Assembly: GCA_030248195.1 (NCBI GenBank)
Contig: JASAND010000579.1
Location: 32,782 to 96,781, forward strand
Direction: 5' to 3'
Length of the DNA: 64,000 nt
Source of the DNA: Trissonchulus latispiculum
Lineage: Eukaryota > Nematoda > Enoplea > Enoplida > Ironidae
Made by a program: the position numbers and the translations under genes. The notes beneath the pieces were generated by a model that was given only the letters and a program-made list of their open reading frames with translations, did no database searches and was not told the DNA's origin. Position 1 is the stretch's first letter. Each line of letters begins with the position of its first letter. Shown in pieces: positions 10,437 to 22,303 of this stretch.

Positions 10437-10620
10437 TTGGGGGGGGGTTTGGTGGTTGTGGAGGAAAATTGGGGGGAGGTTGTGGCTGAAAATTGGGGGG
10501 AGGTTTTTGGGGTTGTGGAGTTGGGGGGAGGTTTTCTGGGTTGTGGAGTTGGGGGGAGGTTTTTGGGGTTGTGGAGTTGGGGGGAGGTTTTTGTGGTTGT
10601 GGAGGAAATTGGGGGGAGGT
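10437..10620. repeat. G-rich minisatellite, unit about 28 bp
   Basis: The unit is approximately GTTTTTGGGGTTGTGGAGTT followed by GGGGGGAG; about six copies are visible. It is strongly purine/G-rich on the + strand and could form G-quadruplexes. Open frames through it (Gly/Val-rich on +, Pro-rich on -) are artefacts of the repeat. Confidence 0.9.
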
Positions 10621-10622
10621 GA

Positions 10623-11036
10623 CCGGAACCACGGTCGACCCAAGGTCAAATTTCAAAATTGTCCATTTTCGTCGGGAAAACTTTATCTAGGGGGTTTTTG
10701 AGGTCGTAGATTTCAAAAATGACCTTAGTTTTGCTCTATTTCTTAACCTCCGTGCAGACCCATGTCCGGAACCATGGCTGACCCTAGGTCAAATTTCAAA
10801 GTTGCCTATTTTCGCTCGAAAAACTTTACCAAGGGGTTTTCGAGGTCGTAGATTTCAAAACTGAGCTTAGATTTTTGCTAAAATCAAAGCTCCATGCTGA
10901 CCCCTGGCCGAAACCGTGGCTAACCCTAGGTCAAATTTCAAAATTGACCAGTTGGAAAAACTTTGGAGTAATTTGCTGTCGTAGAATTCAAAACTGACTT
11001 CAGAAGTTAGCTAGGATGGAAGCTTACCGCTGACCC
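10623..11036. repeat. tandem repeat, unit about 140 bp, three diverged copies
   Basis: Each copy opens CCG(A)AACC.TGGC..ACCC, continues AGGTCAAATTTCAAA and contains GGTCGTAGATTTCAAAA. Starts are at about 10623, 10766 and 10909. It begins immediately after the G-rich minisatellite. Confidence 0.8.
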
Positions 11037-11192
11037 ATAACATGAGCGTCCATACTAAATTATCACAGGGCGCGACCGCTAGTGATCACCCGACTACTTT
11101 AGTCTGCAAATACAGCCAGTGGGAGATACTAACTGTGGCGAACACTACTACTATAGTACGGCCCATACAGGCGGATGTGTTTTATTGAAGAA

Positions 11193-11552
11193 AGAACAAC
11201 AATACTGCACAAAAATACTATACAACAACACTGCACCAAAATACTGTACAACAACACTGTACAAAAATAATATAGTGCAACAAGACAACTGCACAAAATA
11301 CTGTACAACAAAAATACTGTACAACACAAAGACACGACAAGAATACACTGCACAAAATAATATGCAACAAAAATACAGTACAACAACACTCTACAACAAA
11401 ACTATGGTACAACAAGACAACTGCACAAAATACTGTAAACAAAAAGACACGACAAGAATACACTAAACAAAATAATACGCAACAAAAATACAGTACAACA
11501 ACACTCTACAACAAAAATACTGTACAACAACACTCTACAACAAAAATACTGT
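11193..11552. repeat. minisatellite of AATACTGTACAACAACAC-type units
   Basis: Degenerate repeats of AAAATACTGTACAACAACAC and variants run for about 360 bp, low in G on the + strand. The ORFs in this stretch on both strands are repeat artefacts. Confidence 0.88.
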
Positions 11553-11586
11553 ACAACAGAAACACTCACTTCATTACAGATGTTAA

Positions 11587-12984
11587 GGGGGGGGCTACGA
11601 ACGGGTTGGCACAACATCGTCGGAGAGAGCTACTTTCCCGCCCAACGTTAGCCAACATATCAAAGTAAAAAAGTTTAGGGTGGGCAACAATATATCTCAT
11701 ATACACCGTTTTTGGCAGGTCGCCAAAGTCGAAATTTTGGTGCGAAAAATGGGATTTTTCAAAAAGGGTTTTTCAGCTCTGGTGAATGAATGGTTTGACC
11801 GATTCTGTAACTTTCAGCTATAAATGTTAACCGTTACTAGTGCTAAATATTAAAAGTATTCCGGCTTCCGAGCGTTGCTTCCTTCTTTAGTTACAACAGC
11901 TCAAAGTTTGAAATTTTGCAAAAAGTTGCGAGGTGACCGTGCGCCGTTTTCGATCTAATAAAATTGGCAGCCCCTAGCCTACCCCAGCTTTTTACCAGTT
12001 ATTAGGCTCTAATAGGGGCATACTGTCTGTGAGTTTCAAGGGCTTTGGTTTTCTGGTTAGTGTGCTAGCCAACTTTTCGTTAAGAAATAACCCTTATTTT
12101 TAGGCCTGAAAAGCTAGCTAAGCGCAGTCAAAATGGGGTCAAAAAATTTTTTGTCTCCGATTTTGCCGAAAAGGTGGTTATAGGGATTATTTGACCTGCT
12201 GAATCCGAATATGAAATCCGTTTTTTGATATGACGCTTCTTTCGTTCAGTATGTGCTTACAACTGTCTTAGAGCTTTTTGGAGCGATCGCCATCCATACT
12301 TCGAGAAATCAATCTAGCATTTCTAAACATTGGAGCGAGGTTTAGTGACATAGCTTTCGGCACATCTTGGTGCACTCACTGGCCTGTAATGTTCAAAGTT
12401 TCAGCCGATTCTGCCACAGTACTTTGGAGTAATTGACTCACATCTTCGAAATGGCGCCAAATAACAGCGACAATATCGATAATATAATCCAGCACTGCGA
12501 ACACAGGGATTAACGAAATCACGTCATTTATACCAAAGTTAAGACAGATACTTGTAGTATTAATTGCCGCAAAGTTTGGTTCATTTGGTAAACCACAGCT
12601 CATTAGAAGTTAGTTAACCTCCACCCGTACAGACCTACAACACCCAATTTTTCGCATTTTGATCGTATCGCACAGAAAAATAGGCAATGGTCTAGAGATT
12701 ATTTTAGGCGATATCAAAGCACTATATGTCAGAACTAATTCCTGAAAATTTGGGTACTGTGCCTTGCACATAGCAATCAGGGCGAGGCGAAGTTTGTGTA
12801 CGTGTCATGTCGAGCTTTGGACCGATAACACCAACTTCCGATGGCTCCACAGGACGCTACGCTGCATGGCATTCTTTCAAACTTTAAACTATTTTACACT
12901 TAACCTAATACTATTATGTGGCAAAAGACTAGCTAGCTTTTCCAACATCGAACTTTTAGTGAAATTCGTAGCCCCCCCCCCCCC
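11587..12984. mobile_element. TTAA-flanked MITE family 1, copy b (1398 bp, inverted)
   Basis: The element is bounded by TTAA at 11583-11586 and 12985-12988, with G-run/CTACGAA inverted ends. It is the reverse complement of 971-2365 along its length; for example AGCTGTGCTTTACCAAATGA at 1349 recurs on the minus strand near 12600. The G/C runs at the ends differ in length between copies, as expected for slippage. Confidence 0.87.
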
Positions 12985-13091
12985 TTAAGTCATAACAATA
13001 AGAAAAAATGAAAATCAAAACGCATAGTCTGCAAACCTTATTTTGCTTAGACTTTCGTAATCACCCGGATTTGTGAACGGTTTACATTCAC

Positions 13092-13193
13092 CACTCAGAA
13101 TCACTTTACTCAGAATCGCACTACTCTGAATCGCTTTACTCAGAATCAGTCTACTCAGAATGCATTCCACTCAGAATCACTTTACTCAGAATT
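13092..13193. repeat. tandem ACTCAGAATCRCTTT repeat, about 15-bp unit
   Basis: Seven degenerate copies of ACTCAGAATCACTTT are present. Confidence 0.85.
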
Positions 13194-13196
13194 TAT

Positions 13197-13512
13197 TTAC
13201 CTTTGGCAATAGCACCTACCTAGCCTACTGATGGTGCATGCTTTGTGTAGTTATAAATATTTCTGTACATACTTGCTGATAAATCAGTGGTCAGCAAACC
13301 ACGAAATTTAAAATTGTGAAACCTTTATATTACTTTGAGTAGGGAAGTGAATTGCAAAACTTCAAAATTGTTAAATTAAAAAATTCATTTTAAAGATTTA
13401 AAGTTAAAAATTGTAAAACTAAAGACAAAGTAAGGTTGCCTTGTTGCCATTTTTTAAAGTAATGACATTACTGTTACAAAAACATTTATTTATTATATAT
13501 ATACTTTAATTA

Positions 13513-13553
<41 letters not shown>

Positions 13554-13696
13554 TCGGAATAATAATTGTTGCTAAATTTCGGAATTTGTAACAGGTGTTA
13601 AACTTTTTAACACTAATTCTTATACCTTTGATTTGAATGCTAGATCTTTACGTAAGTTTGTATTCCACACGTTTTAAACAACTTGTTCGATTTTTT
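13197..13696. other. AT-rich stretch with (TTA)n microsatellite
   Basis: A (TTA)n run occupies 13507-13554. The rest is AT-rich with no gene or element boundary that I can see. Confidence 0.6.
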
Positions 13697-14348
13697 GCAC
13701 TTGACATTACACTAAAGTGCACTCAATGCATCTACTTCCGTAGACGCACGCACACTAGAATTTAGGCAGAAATCTTTCTGGACTTTCGCTGAATCTGAAA
13801 GGCATCTACTTCCGTAGACGCACACTACATCACTGATAATTCTATTTAACTCTGAATTTTAAAATTATTTTAAAATTATTTCAAAATTTTCAATTATTCA
13901 AAAATTTGGTATTATAGTTTTACAAAATAATTTTCTCGTCCTCGATAAAGTTCCTCTTATTTTTCAAAAATTTGCATTCACTACACTATACATTCATTTT
14001 TAAAGCTACTTAATATTTTAAAATTATATTACAATTTTATAACGCATATGATATGTATAATTGATTGATAATTTGATAATTTTATCTCATAGCTGATATT
14101 TTAGTTTTTATAAACAATAGCATTTTTATATCATGATATTATTTTGTATATAAAGAACTGTAATTTTATTCTAAGTAAGTAATTTGAACATTCAGGGTTA
14201 AATAGGATTATCAGTGATGCAGTGTGCTTCTACGGAAGTAGATGCCTTTCAGATTCAGCGAAAGTCCAGAAAGATTTTTGCCTAAATTCTAGTGTGCGTC
14301 TACGGAAGTAGATGCATTGAGTGCACTTTAGTTTAGTGTCAAGTGTGC
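13697..14348. mobile_element. fold-back element, arms of about 150 bp carrying CTACTTCCGTAGACGCAC
   Basis: Arms 13697-13845 and 14203-14348 are inverted copies (outer CACTTGACA, then CACTAAAGTGCACTCAATGC). Each arm carries two copies of ATCTACTTCCGTAGACGCAC, itself with a small dyad (CTACttccGTAG). The interior is AT-rich and non-coding. Confidence 0.78.
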
Positions 14349-14467
14349 GTATATATACTGAAGAAGAATCACCGAATAATTATTGAAGTATATATTCGGG
14401 TGGTAAAAAATTGGCGGAAATTTTTAAAACATATGCTTTAAACAGCAAGAAACTTCTCCAACTAAAA

Positions 14468-14571
14468 ATACCCAGCTCCAGACCGGGTCAGAGCTCCTGA
14501 CCCGGTGACCCGGTCCATATATGTAGTGACCCGAACTGATCCAGTGACCCGGCGATCCGGTCTCATCTCTG
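14468..14571. mobile_element. solo end of the GGGTCACC hAT-like family
   Basis: On the minus strand it reads CAGAGATGAGACCGG and continues with the GGGTCAC / GGACCGGGTCACCGG array and GAGCTCTGACCCGGTCT, as in the full element at 26890-28021. No matching left end or target duplication was found, so this is a fragment. Confidence 0.7.
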
Positions 14572-15340
14572 TTATTTACCTATTAACAGAGCATATTTTG
14601 TTTTCAATTCAGTTACTGGGCGAGTCTACATATTAAGAGGGAAAGTGATCACCTCTATGGCATACGCGTCAAAGACAATGGAAATAAATTGAGGGTCCCC
14701 CGGTCCTGCTCGTTCCAGTGCTTGTTTTCCTCATTTTAGGTCCTTCTTCCCAGATATGAGTCGTTTGAGACGAAGTGTTAAAGACGTTCTGTGGTGAAGA
14801 AAATGAAGTTTATTTAAACTAAATTGATTTCAATTCAATCCAAACAATTTTCTCTTTCTCTCTTTTCTCATTCTGTTTATTAATGTTGCTGAATTGAGCA
14901 ATTGGTTCCTAAAAACAATCAAGACTTTAGGCAATATGGTTTTCAACTTTTCCAGAAAATATATCACCCTCTCAGGAGGAGTTTAAAGGGTTCAACTGGG
15001 ACTCACAGATGGTCATTTTCAAGTTAAAAATTTTATTTTAGTCAATTTCATGAAAATGGTGTCACGAATAAACAGAATTCTTTAAAAGACAGGCATCCTT
15101 CCATTTCTGGTGAGGGTTTACGTCAGATCTTCTTTTCACTTTTCAGCTGAATATTTCTGACGGTGAGTGAAACTTTTATGCCTAATACCATGTGTAATGT
15201 GTATCGTGTGTGCAATGCACAATGCAACAACAAAATATTCTCAGTAATGATACATTCGATGCGCATTCGAGACATTGATCAGACAACAATCAACATTTGT
15301 ATAGGTATGTCACCGTGAAATTATATAGAACGGAATTATG
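14572..15340. other. unassigned sequence
   Basis: No coding potential and no repeat structure were recognised. Confidence 0.4.
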
Positions 15341-15545
15341 TATAATTACGCTTTATTTCAGGAATTATACATATTTCCTTTGTAAAATGAATTGTGTATA
15401 AGCCTTGTTATCATCACCAAATTATACCTTTTTAAGTTTAATTTTAGGAATTATAAATAATTCCTGAATATTTTCAGGAATTTTGTATAATTCCTGAACC
15501 TTTCAGGAATGTTGTAGAATTCAGGACTCTTTTAGGAAACCTGAA
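15341..15545. repeat. cluster of CAGGAATT / TATAATTCCTGA inverted words
   Basis: About eight copies of (C)AGGAATT or AATTCCTG occur in both orientations within 200 bp. They could be the ends of a small palindromic element; no boundaries were identified. Confidence 0.5.
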
Positions 15546-15732
15546 ATTTTGTACTAGTTTGCCTTTCCCTGTACAAGAACTAATACTGATTTTGTAAATC
15601 TAGTTCTAAATTTGTTATCGTATTACATAGTAATCTCAGAGTCTTTTGATATCATTTCCATAAGTGATTTTTTAGTTTCTATTAGAAGTTTTCGATGAGT
15701 GAAGGAAATTAATATTACTAGTAAGAATTCTA

Positions 15733-16177
15733 GGGTCTTATCTCGATTATCCCCCACCACTCAAAATCCTTAAAAGTTGACCAAATGAGCTAAAATTTGG
15801 TGTGGGTATGTTGTCGACTACGCTGAGTTCAAATATCGCAAAATTTAAAGATTTAAGATTTAAGATTTAGATGCAAGATTATACTGAGCTAACGAAAAGC
15901 TGAATCGGAAAACGGACTTCAGATTCGTGTTCTACATTACGACCCCGAAAACCCCCTATATATATCTTTTCAGCAAAATCGAAGACAAAAAATTTTTCGG
16001 TTTTCCTTGGTCCCCCCTTAGAAATCGAAGAAAATCGAATTTCGCGAAATCGAAAAATTTTGCGATATTTGAACTCAGCGTGGTCGAAAACATATATACC
16101 CACATCAAATTTTAGCTCATTTGGTAAAGTTTTAAGGATTTTGAGTGGTGGGGTGGGGGGTAATCGAGATAAAACCC
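15733..16177. mobile_element. fold-back element GGGTCTTATCTCG family, complete copy (445 bp)
   Basis: Inverted arms start GGGTCTTATCTCGATTA and extend over about 110 bp. It is flanked by a perfect 8-bp duplication GAATTCTA at 15725-15732 and 16178-16185. The family is recognised elsewhere by GACCAAATGAGCTAAAATTT, AAGCTGAATCGAAAAACGGA and CAGCAAAATCGAAGAC. Confidence 0.88.
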
Positions 16178-16185
16178 GAATTCTA

Positions 16186-16836
16186 CCCAATTATTAAATA
16201 TTTTAATTTAAATAGGTTATAGTCCCTGAACTTTTTGGGGAAGTTGTCCAAGCTTTCATGAACATACTCTTGTACAGTTTGTTACAGTTACAGTTTGTTA
16301 GAATTTTGAAACCCAGAATATCTAGGCTTCATTGTCCGTGTACGAAGGGGACATTTGATTTTCAAATGCAGATAAGCTACAAAAATAAAACTATTATCTT
16401 GATTTTTGCACTTATTTTTGCAGAAAAATCAATTACATAGCTATTCAGCACTTGATTTTCTATGCGCATCAATAATATGCAACATGCATTAAACGCAGTT
16501 ATCTGAAAGTATGTCTGATATATTATTAGGCAGGTAACGATAATTACCAGCCCGGTTACTGAACTCATTAACTCTAAACTTGCGAACTCGAACTGAGTAT
16601 TGTCTTGTTGCCATTCATTCATATTCTATTCTATCGGTACCGGCTACCTTGAATTACAACTGAATAGCGACTGAGCAAAAAGTGTGGACACCAGAGGCTT
16701 GCAATTTCCGTCTAATTGTGGTGAATTACATTCGAATATGATTCCTTGGAAGAATAAAATTGATTTCGACTTTTTACACTACCATCTAATATTCTTAAAT
16801 TTTTTTTCCATTGACCTTGAATGACCTTGATCTAAG
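16186..16836. other. unassigned sequence
   Basis: No coding or repeat features were recognised apart from weak CAGTTTGTTA duplications near 16280. Confidence 0.35.
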
Positions 16837-16995
16837 GGCCGTATTCACCGAGCTCTGGTAACCTACCAGTGGTAGCTTTTAAAGGTTACCAGTGGTTAAA
16901 CCAATTGGTTGCTTACAGAGACTCATTTCACAAAGCGTTTCTAACAAGTGGTAGCATACCACTTGTAGCTTACAGAGAGTTATTTTGCTAACCAG
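16837..16995. mobile_element. MITE fragment with GGGCCGTATTCACC end
   Basis: It begins GGGCCGTATTCACCGAGC and contains several dyads such as CTACCAGTGGTAG and AAGTGGTAGCATACCACTT. Only one terminus is present. PIF/Harbinger-type ends often start GGGC, but without a partner or target duplication that is speculative. Confidence 0.4.
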
Positions 16996-18140
16996 CCTTG
17001 GGCGTGGTTTGCAGTGTACATTTTGGATGTAAATAACAGTATTGTTAATTTTCGCTAGAAAGAACCAAAAATGCTTTCGCTGCAGTAGCACTTATGTTTA
17101 TTTATACCTAAGTTTTATGTTTTATATTTCTTATATTTCAAGCAAAAATTATAATATCATACAAACTTTCTTTTCGAAGTAAGATCCTTAATTTGTCAAA
17201 TGATATTTGAAGGCTTTTCGACAAAACGGCATTTACTATTAACAAAGTAGCGAAATTTGCTTAAAAATTAGACATTATGGCACATATGATTGGCTTAATG
17301 GACTATACGCGAACAGTCTAGTAGTAGACTCTCGAAGAGTCTCTGTGCACATTAACTTGACATTGACCGAACTAGTCCATTTGACAAATTCGATGCTATC
17401 AAAATATTTTCGAGAAGTACCAATTTTTTGATTAGTACATTATCTGATTGAAAAGCAATGATTTATCGGCCATGAAGAACTTATTCCTCTCGAACAGAAA
17501 GAGAAAATGCTAAACCATGAAAAATAGCCCTCGGCAATCGTCCCAAAGTGCGTGCGTAAAGCATATTAATGTTGTCGAAATCTTGCAATATTTGATTTTT
17601 CGAAAAATGGTAATTTTTGGTCCTCGAAATCAATTTTCACTGTGTTCCCTAAAACTGTAAGGAATTGAAGAATACTGTCAAGAGAAAGTTGTAAGTCTTG
17701 ATTAGAAAATTCGCATGACTTAAGTTTGTCCGTGCAGAGTGGCCACAATGCAAGTTATAGTGGATTAAAGCTACTTTTTCCAAAACTCACATTTTAACGA
17801 GGCCACTTTTCTAAAATGTTTTCTAGGCTAAACAATACCTAGATCTGTAGCTTTAACTGTCCTTGTATGAGTGTGTCTACCAAAACTAGGAGCAGTCTAC
17901 CCCCAGTAGGAGTCACTCCTATATATTCATAATTCAATCTTCATAACCCAACTGACAGAATGATTGAAAGTAATACAAATAGTAAAACTACCAACAAGAA
18001 AATTTTAAAATTTGCAGGAAATATAATTTAATCAAACTTAATTAATCGTCAATAATTAAACTAGCGAAGTAGCGAGAATGGGTTGCCGCTGCTTTTTCCC
18101 TTAGGGACACGGGTTTTTTCAGAAGAATGCAACAGTATTT
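16996..18140. other. unassigned AT-rich sequence
   Basis: No gene, tandem repeat or element boundary was recognised. Confidence 0.4.
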
Positions 18141-18590
18141 TGGTCGCAACTTTCGCTACACGCACTTCCCGAAAATGCCGCAAGCAGAAAAGTTGTTCAG
18201 CTCGACGAGTTCTTTCATTTGAGTACCATGTCGACCACTGAAGGAATTTTTAAAAATCCGGATTTTCGTGGTGAATTCCCGGATTTTCAGTTTTTCGGCC
18301 ATAACTTTCGCTAGGCACATTTCCGGAAAATGTCGCAAGAAGGAAAGTTGTTCAGCTCGACGAGCTCTTTCATTTGAGCCCCATATCAACCACTTTCGGA
18401 GAAATTTTTCAAAATCCGGATTTTCGTGGTGAATTCCCGGATTTTCAGTTTTTCGGCCATAACTTTCGCTAGGCACATTTCCGGAAAATGTCGCAAGAAG
18501 GAAAGTTGTTCAGCTCGACGAGTTCTTTCATTTGAGCCCCATATCGACCACTTTCGGAAAAAGTTTTCAAAATCCGGAATTTTCTGAGTC
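18141..18590. repeat. tandem repeat, unit about 157 bp, three copies
   Basis: Copies of AACTTTCGCT...AAGTTGTTCAGCTCGACGAG..TTTCATTTGAG start at 18148, 18303 and 18461; the second and third are almost identical. The 106-aa minus-strand ORF here is a shadow of the repeat. Related words (GAAAGCTCTT.ATGAGCTGAACAA) occur in the mirrored array at 57731-59044. A GGGTCTTATCTCG-like fragment follows to about 18760. Confidence 0.8.
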
Positions 18591-19014
18591 CAATATCTCC
18601 AAATCCGTAAATGTTCCGGAAATTTCGGTTTCAGTTTCGAAATCAGCGTTGTCGACTTACCCTATGACCAACTTTTAAGCAAAATCGGAGACAACAAATT
18701 TTTACGTTTCCCTTGGTTCCCCCCTTACCATTCTAAAAAAATCCGGGAGCTGCCATTCCCGGAATCCGTGAGATATCGGACTGCCCGCGCTTCAGTCAAC
18801 ACTTCACCCCACCCCCAACCCCCACCGCAAATTTCAGCCAAATCGGTCAACCTTAGCAAAAGTTAGAGGGGGGACAGGGGTGGTCCACCAGATGATGAAT
18901 AATAAAAACGGACATACCCAGATGAAAGAGTTGCCTTTTTGTGAAAAAGCGGCAACCCAAGTCACATTTTTTTCAAAATTTACAAGCATAGAACCAAATT
19001 CACATGAAGTTGTG

Positions 19015-19150
19015 AAAGTGTAGACGTTTTGAACGTGTGACACAATTTTGAAAAAATAGACGTTTTGTCAATAGACGATTTGTCGTTAGACGTTTCGTCG
19101 GTAGACGTTATGAACGTTAGACATTTTGAATTTAGACGTTTTGATAGGGA
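19015..19150. mobile_element. solo arm of the AGACGTTTTG fold-back family
   Basis: It matches the right arm of the element at 22304-23079 (TAGACGTTTTGAACGT...ACACAATTTT...GACGTTATGAACGTTAGAC...GACGTTTTGATAGGGAA). No opposite arm lies nearby. Confidence 0.7.
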
Positions 19151-19166
19151 AGCAGGATTACGGTTG

Positions 19167-19395
19167 CTAAGTCGCCAATCAAATACATTTCAGTTCAATC
19201 GCATAACACACGCTTAACAACGCTAAGTGGGACCTCCCCCATGAGATCTCGGGGGGTCCAGTCCACGTATACACATAAATTTGACATGAGGTAAGGGACT
19301 TAGCCAATCAGATGCGTTTTTAGTTCAAACGCATATAAACACATGCTGAACAATGTGGGACCTCCCGAGTTTTCGGCCTTAATGTGCCGAGCATC
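19167..19395. repeat. direct duplication, about 85-bp units
   Basis: Segments 19167-19255 and 19308-19395 share the order CCAATCA.AT.C.TTT..AGTTCAA.CGCATA, ACAC..GCT.AACAA and GTGGGACCTCCC. Confidence 0.6.
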
Positions 19396-19454
19396 TCGCA
19401 GACCATTTCCATTAGGAAGGGCTAAGCTTCCCACTCTTGCTATTATATACTTTT

Positions 19455-19486
19455 GATATATATATATATATATTTATTTATTTATA

Positions 19487-19534
<48 letters not shown>
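19455..19534. repeat. (TA)n microsatellite
   Basis: An interrupted TA dinucleotide run. Confidence 0.95.
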
Positions 19535-19535
<1 letters not shown>

Positions 19536-21494
19536 CTAATCTAACAGTTCTGAACTAAAACACCTTCACTACGGAGAGCAACACTTGACAACCCTGATGT
19601 AGTGCCTTTACAGTGTTTGTTCCCTCAACAAAGAAATAAATAAACACCTTCTGAACTGAGAATGTTTTAAGCTTCGGAAATTTTTGAAGTTAGAATGATA
19701 ATATTATATTACGCTGGTGCCTTGTTTTATGTACAGGGTCGGGGACCGGTGCCGGGCCGGGGCTGTTTTATTCGTCCCAAAATTCATCTACTATGTGCTA
19801 TGTGCACAGTGTCCACTCATGAAATAAAGGGGTTGCGGTAAATTGCATCTGCTTCGGAATGTGCACCACACCTTACACGAAGCTTTATTCCATACTGTGT
19901 CAATTTATCACATGTGTTGAACAGAAGCATTTTAGAGCAACATCTACAATTGTGTAAGAGTTACACTCACATTTCTTTCCACAACTTTTTATAGAATGCA
20001 TATTTGTGATATATAGTGGTTATCGATTAGTGCAGGAACATAGACGTCTTTTTGATGACAGGAATCCTTCTGAATAACACATTGACGGTTAAAGCTTTTG
20101 AAGTATCATATTATTATGGAATGCATTTCTGTTCAAAATGTACTAATGTTGATATTAAATGTATTTATTGGATCATTTTAGATTCGAAAAGAACCGGATT
20201 TCTTTCCATAAAAATTTTTGTAATAATGATGAATCTAAAGTGATATAATTAATACGGATTATTGAACAGGGAACCCATAAATGTCATTTATATAATAACT
20301 TGCCGCCGCCTCTTTCTGACTGGGATACTGTAACGTTTACAATGATCGTTGCAAATATCTGAGTAGTACATACAACAGTTTGTATCAAGTTTTCATATAC
20401 TTTTTATTAAAAGTCTACTGCATACAATGTTGTCGGAGAGAGTTTTTGATAAAACATATATTATGATTAAGAAAAATATCTATCTTTTGAAGTGTGCCGA
20501 AGGACATTATCGCAAATATAAACGGTTCTCTAATCGGGATATTAGAATAGACTGACGGCTCACTCTTTCCTCTATTGCTTCTATTGCTGTTGCAATTGCC
20601 TTTTTTCATTCTTTCCTTAAGAAATAATTTTCATGATCTTTCAAGAAAATAGGTTTATTTTGAATGGTATATAATTGATAATGGCTTTGATTTCATAAAT
20701 TGTGCCATTATAGAATATTTCAGTATATTTCAAAGTTTTTGATTGTTGTTGTTGTTGCTGTTGTTGCTGTTGTTGTGTTCCTGCCAAGGCAAAAGCCTAT
20801 TATCATAATTTCAAGTGAGTTGTAGAAATGAGTGGTGGTGACACAATTAAACTGCGATACCGTAGTCCCAGTAATTCAGTCTTGCTTAATTCGCAAATAC
20901 ATCACAAGTGAACAAGCGGAGGAAGGAAATCTGTCGGCGAAGTCGTCCACAGTTTGACTGCACCTTTAAAAATTGTCAAAAAATAATTTTTCAAGCTCTG
21001 CTGTTTTTGCTGAAAACTGTTCAACAACGTTGTTTTTGCTAAAAATTTGGAATTGGATCAAAAGACCGCCTTCTGTTGAGCGACAAGCTTTCAACAACAA
21101 AATCGGAGACGACAAAATTTTTATTCCGTATTCCGCTGGAACTGAATGGAATCCCCCTGTTTAGTTGTATTTTGGCAAGAAAAGCTGTTATTCCCCATAC
21201 ACATAGCAATCAAAGCAGCCCTCTAAGTTTTCAGAAATCTAACTAAATCTGAAGTACGAACTGTTCTAACACCGCAACCATTTATCGATTACCCTATTTC
21301 ACGAATTATTGTAAAATCATTTATAGCTAATCCAGTAATACATAACTATACAATGCCAAAATGCATTAAAATCGCAGTTAGTAGCGGATTAAGCTTGGTT
21401 CACATTGATGTCTTATCTCTGTTACTTGATGTCTTTCTGTAGTGATAAGGAAATCATTCACACTGCTGTAGAGTTGTCCTATATGAATTGTGTC
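19535..21494. other. unassigned AT-rich sequence
   Basis: No gene recognised. It contains a TTG/CTG microsatellite at 20742-20776 and a GC-rich CCGGGCCGGGGC patch near 19745-19770 like the subterminal words of the hAT-like elements. AATAAA occurs near 19635. Confidence 0.4.
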
Positions 21495-22303
21495 TTACGC
21501 CATATTTCCTTTAAGATTAAACGGATTAGATTAAAATTAATCCGCATTAAAGAAACTGCACCTGGGGCCCGTTGCATAAAGGGTATTACTAATAAATTAT
21601 TAGTTTTTAGTTGATTCGTGTAGCAGTTTGATTATAAATAGCTAAAGTTGTGGAAGAACCTGAGGGATATATCGTTTTGTAGCTTTTGGGATGCACTAAC
21701 GTACTATATACTCTAAATTGGTGTAAAATTAAAATTTGAACTAAGTCAAAGTAATAACCTTCAAAAATCGGGATTTCTCTTATATTTGTGATCAAAACTA
21801 TTGAGTTTAAGAAAATTATAGAAACTTTTAGCCATTTTTTAATTTCACTTCATTATCTACAAAATAATCCAAAAACACCAAACATTGTTGGCCAAATTAA
21901 TAGCTTTCTTCATTAATACTGCTGCACTAATCAACTAATCACTAATAATTTATTAGTAATATCTTTTATGCAACGGGCCCCCGGGGTTAAACGGATTAAA
22001 TCTTAATCCAAGCCAGCTAAAAGAGTTAAACGGATTAAATTTAATTTTTCTTTAATGCACCGAGGATAAAAAATCAGCCGTTTAATTTTAATTCGACCTG
22101 TTTAATCGCTGTTTATTTAAAGATTAATTTTAATTAGTTTAATCCGCCTGCCGCGTTGTCAGTTAGATTTTAATCTCGTTACAGTTTTTAATACGCGGAT
22201 TAAAAGTTGGCGGATTAAAATTTTTAATCGCCGTTTTAATGACGGATTAAATGGAGTAAAAACGGTCTGACTAAGCGAGTTAATTCCGTTTAATCCAGCA
22301 TTA
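21495..22303. repeat. TTAAACGGATTAAA-rich repeat, interrupted by two elements
   Basis: More than a dozen copies of (T)TAAACGGATTAAA or its complement lie at 21495-21560 and 21985-22300. The 21565-21980 MITE interrupts it, and the Mutator-like element at 22304 follows directly. The same word occurs in the fold-back at 26-170. Confidence 0.65.
21565..21980. mobile_element. MITE with GGGCCCGTTGCATAAA inverted ends (416 bp)
   Basis: Inverted ends GGGCCCGTTGCATAAA continue with TATTACTAATAAATTATTAG, about 40 bp with two or three mismatches. The interior is AT-rich. No clear target duplication was found, so the superfamily is left open. Confidence 0.8.

Noticed and set aside
10365..10701. Pro-rich and Gly/Val-rich ORFs on both strands
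   Set aside because: Direct translation of a 28-bp G-rich minisatellite; open in several frames at once.
11119..11617. Overlapping ORFs of 65-115 aa on both strands
   Set aside because: Repeat artefacts of the AATACTGTACAACA minisatellite.
18156..18476. 106-aa minus-strand ORF with internal duplication
   Set aside because: The duplication is the 157-bp tandem repeat; no domain.
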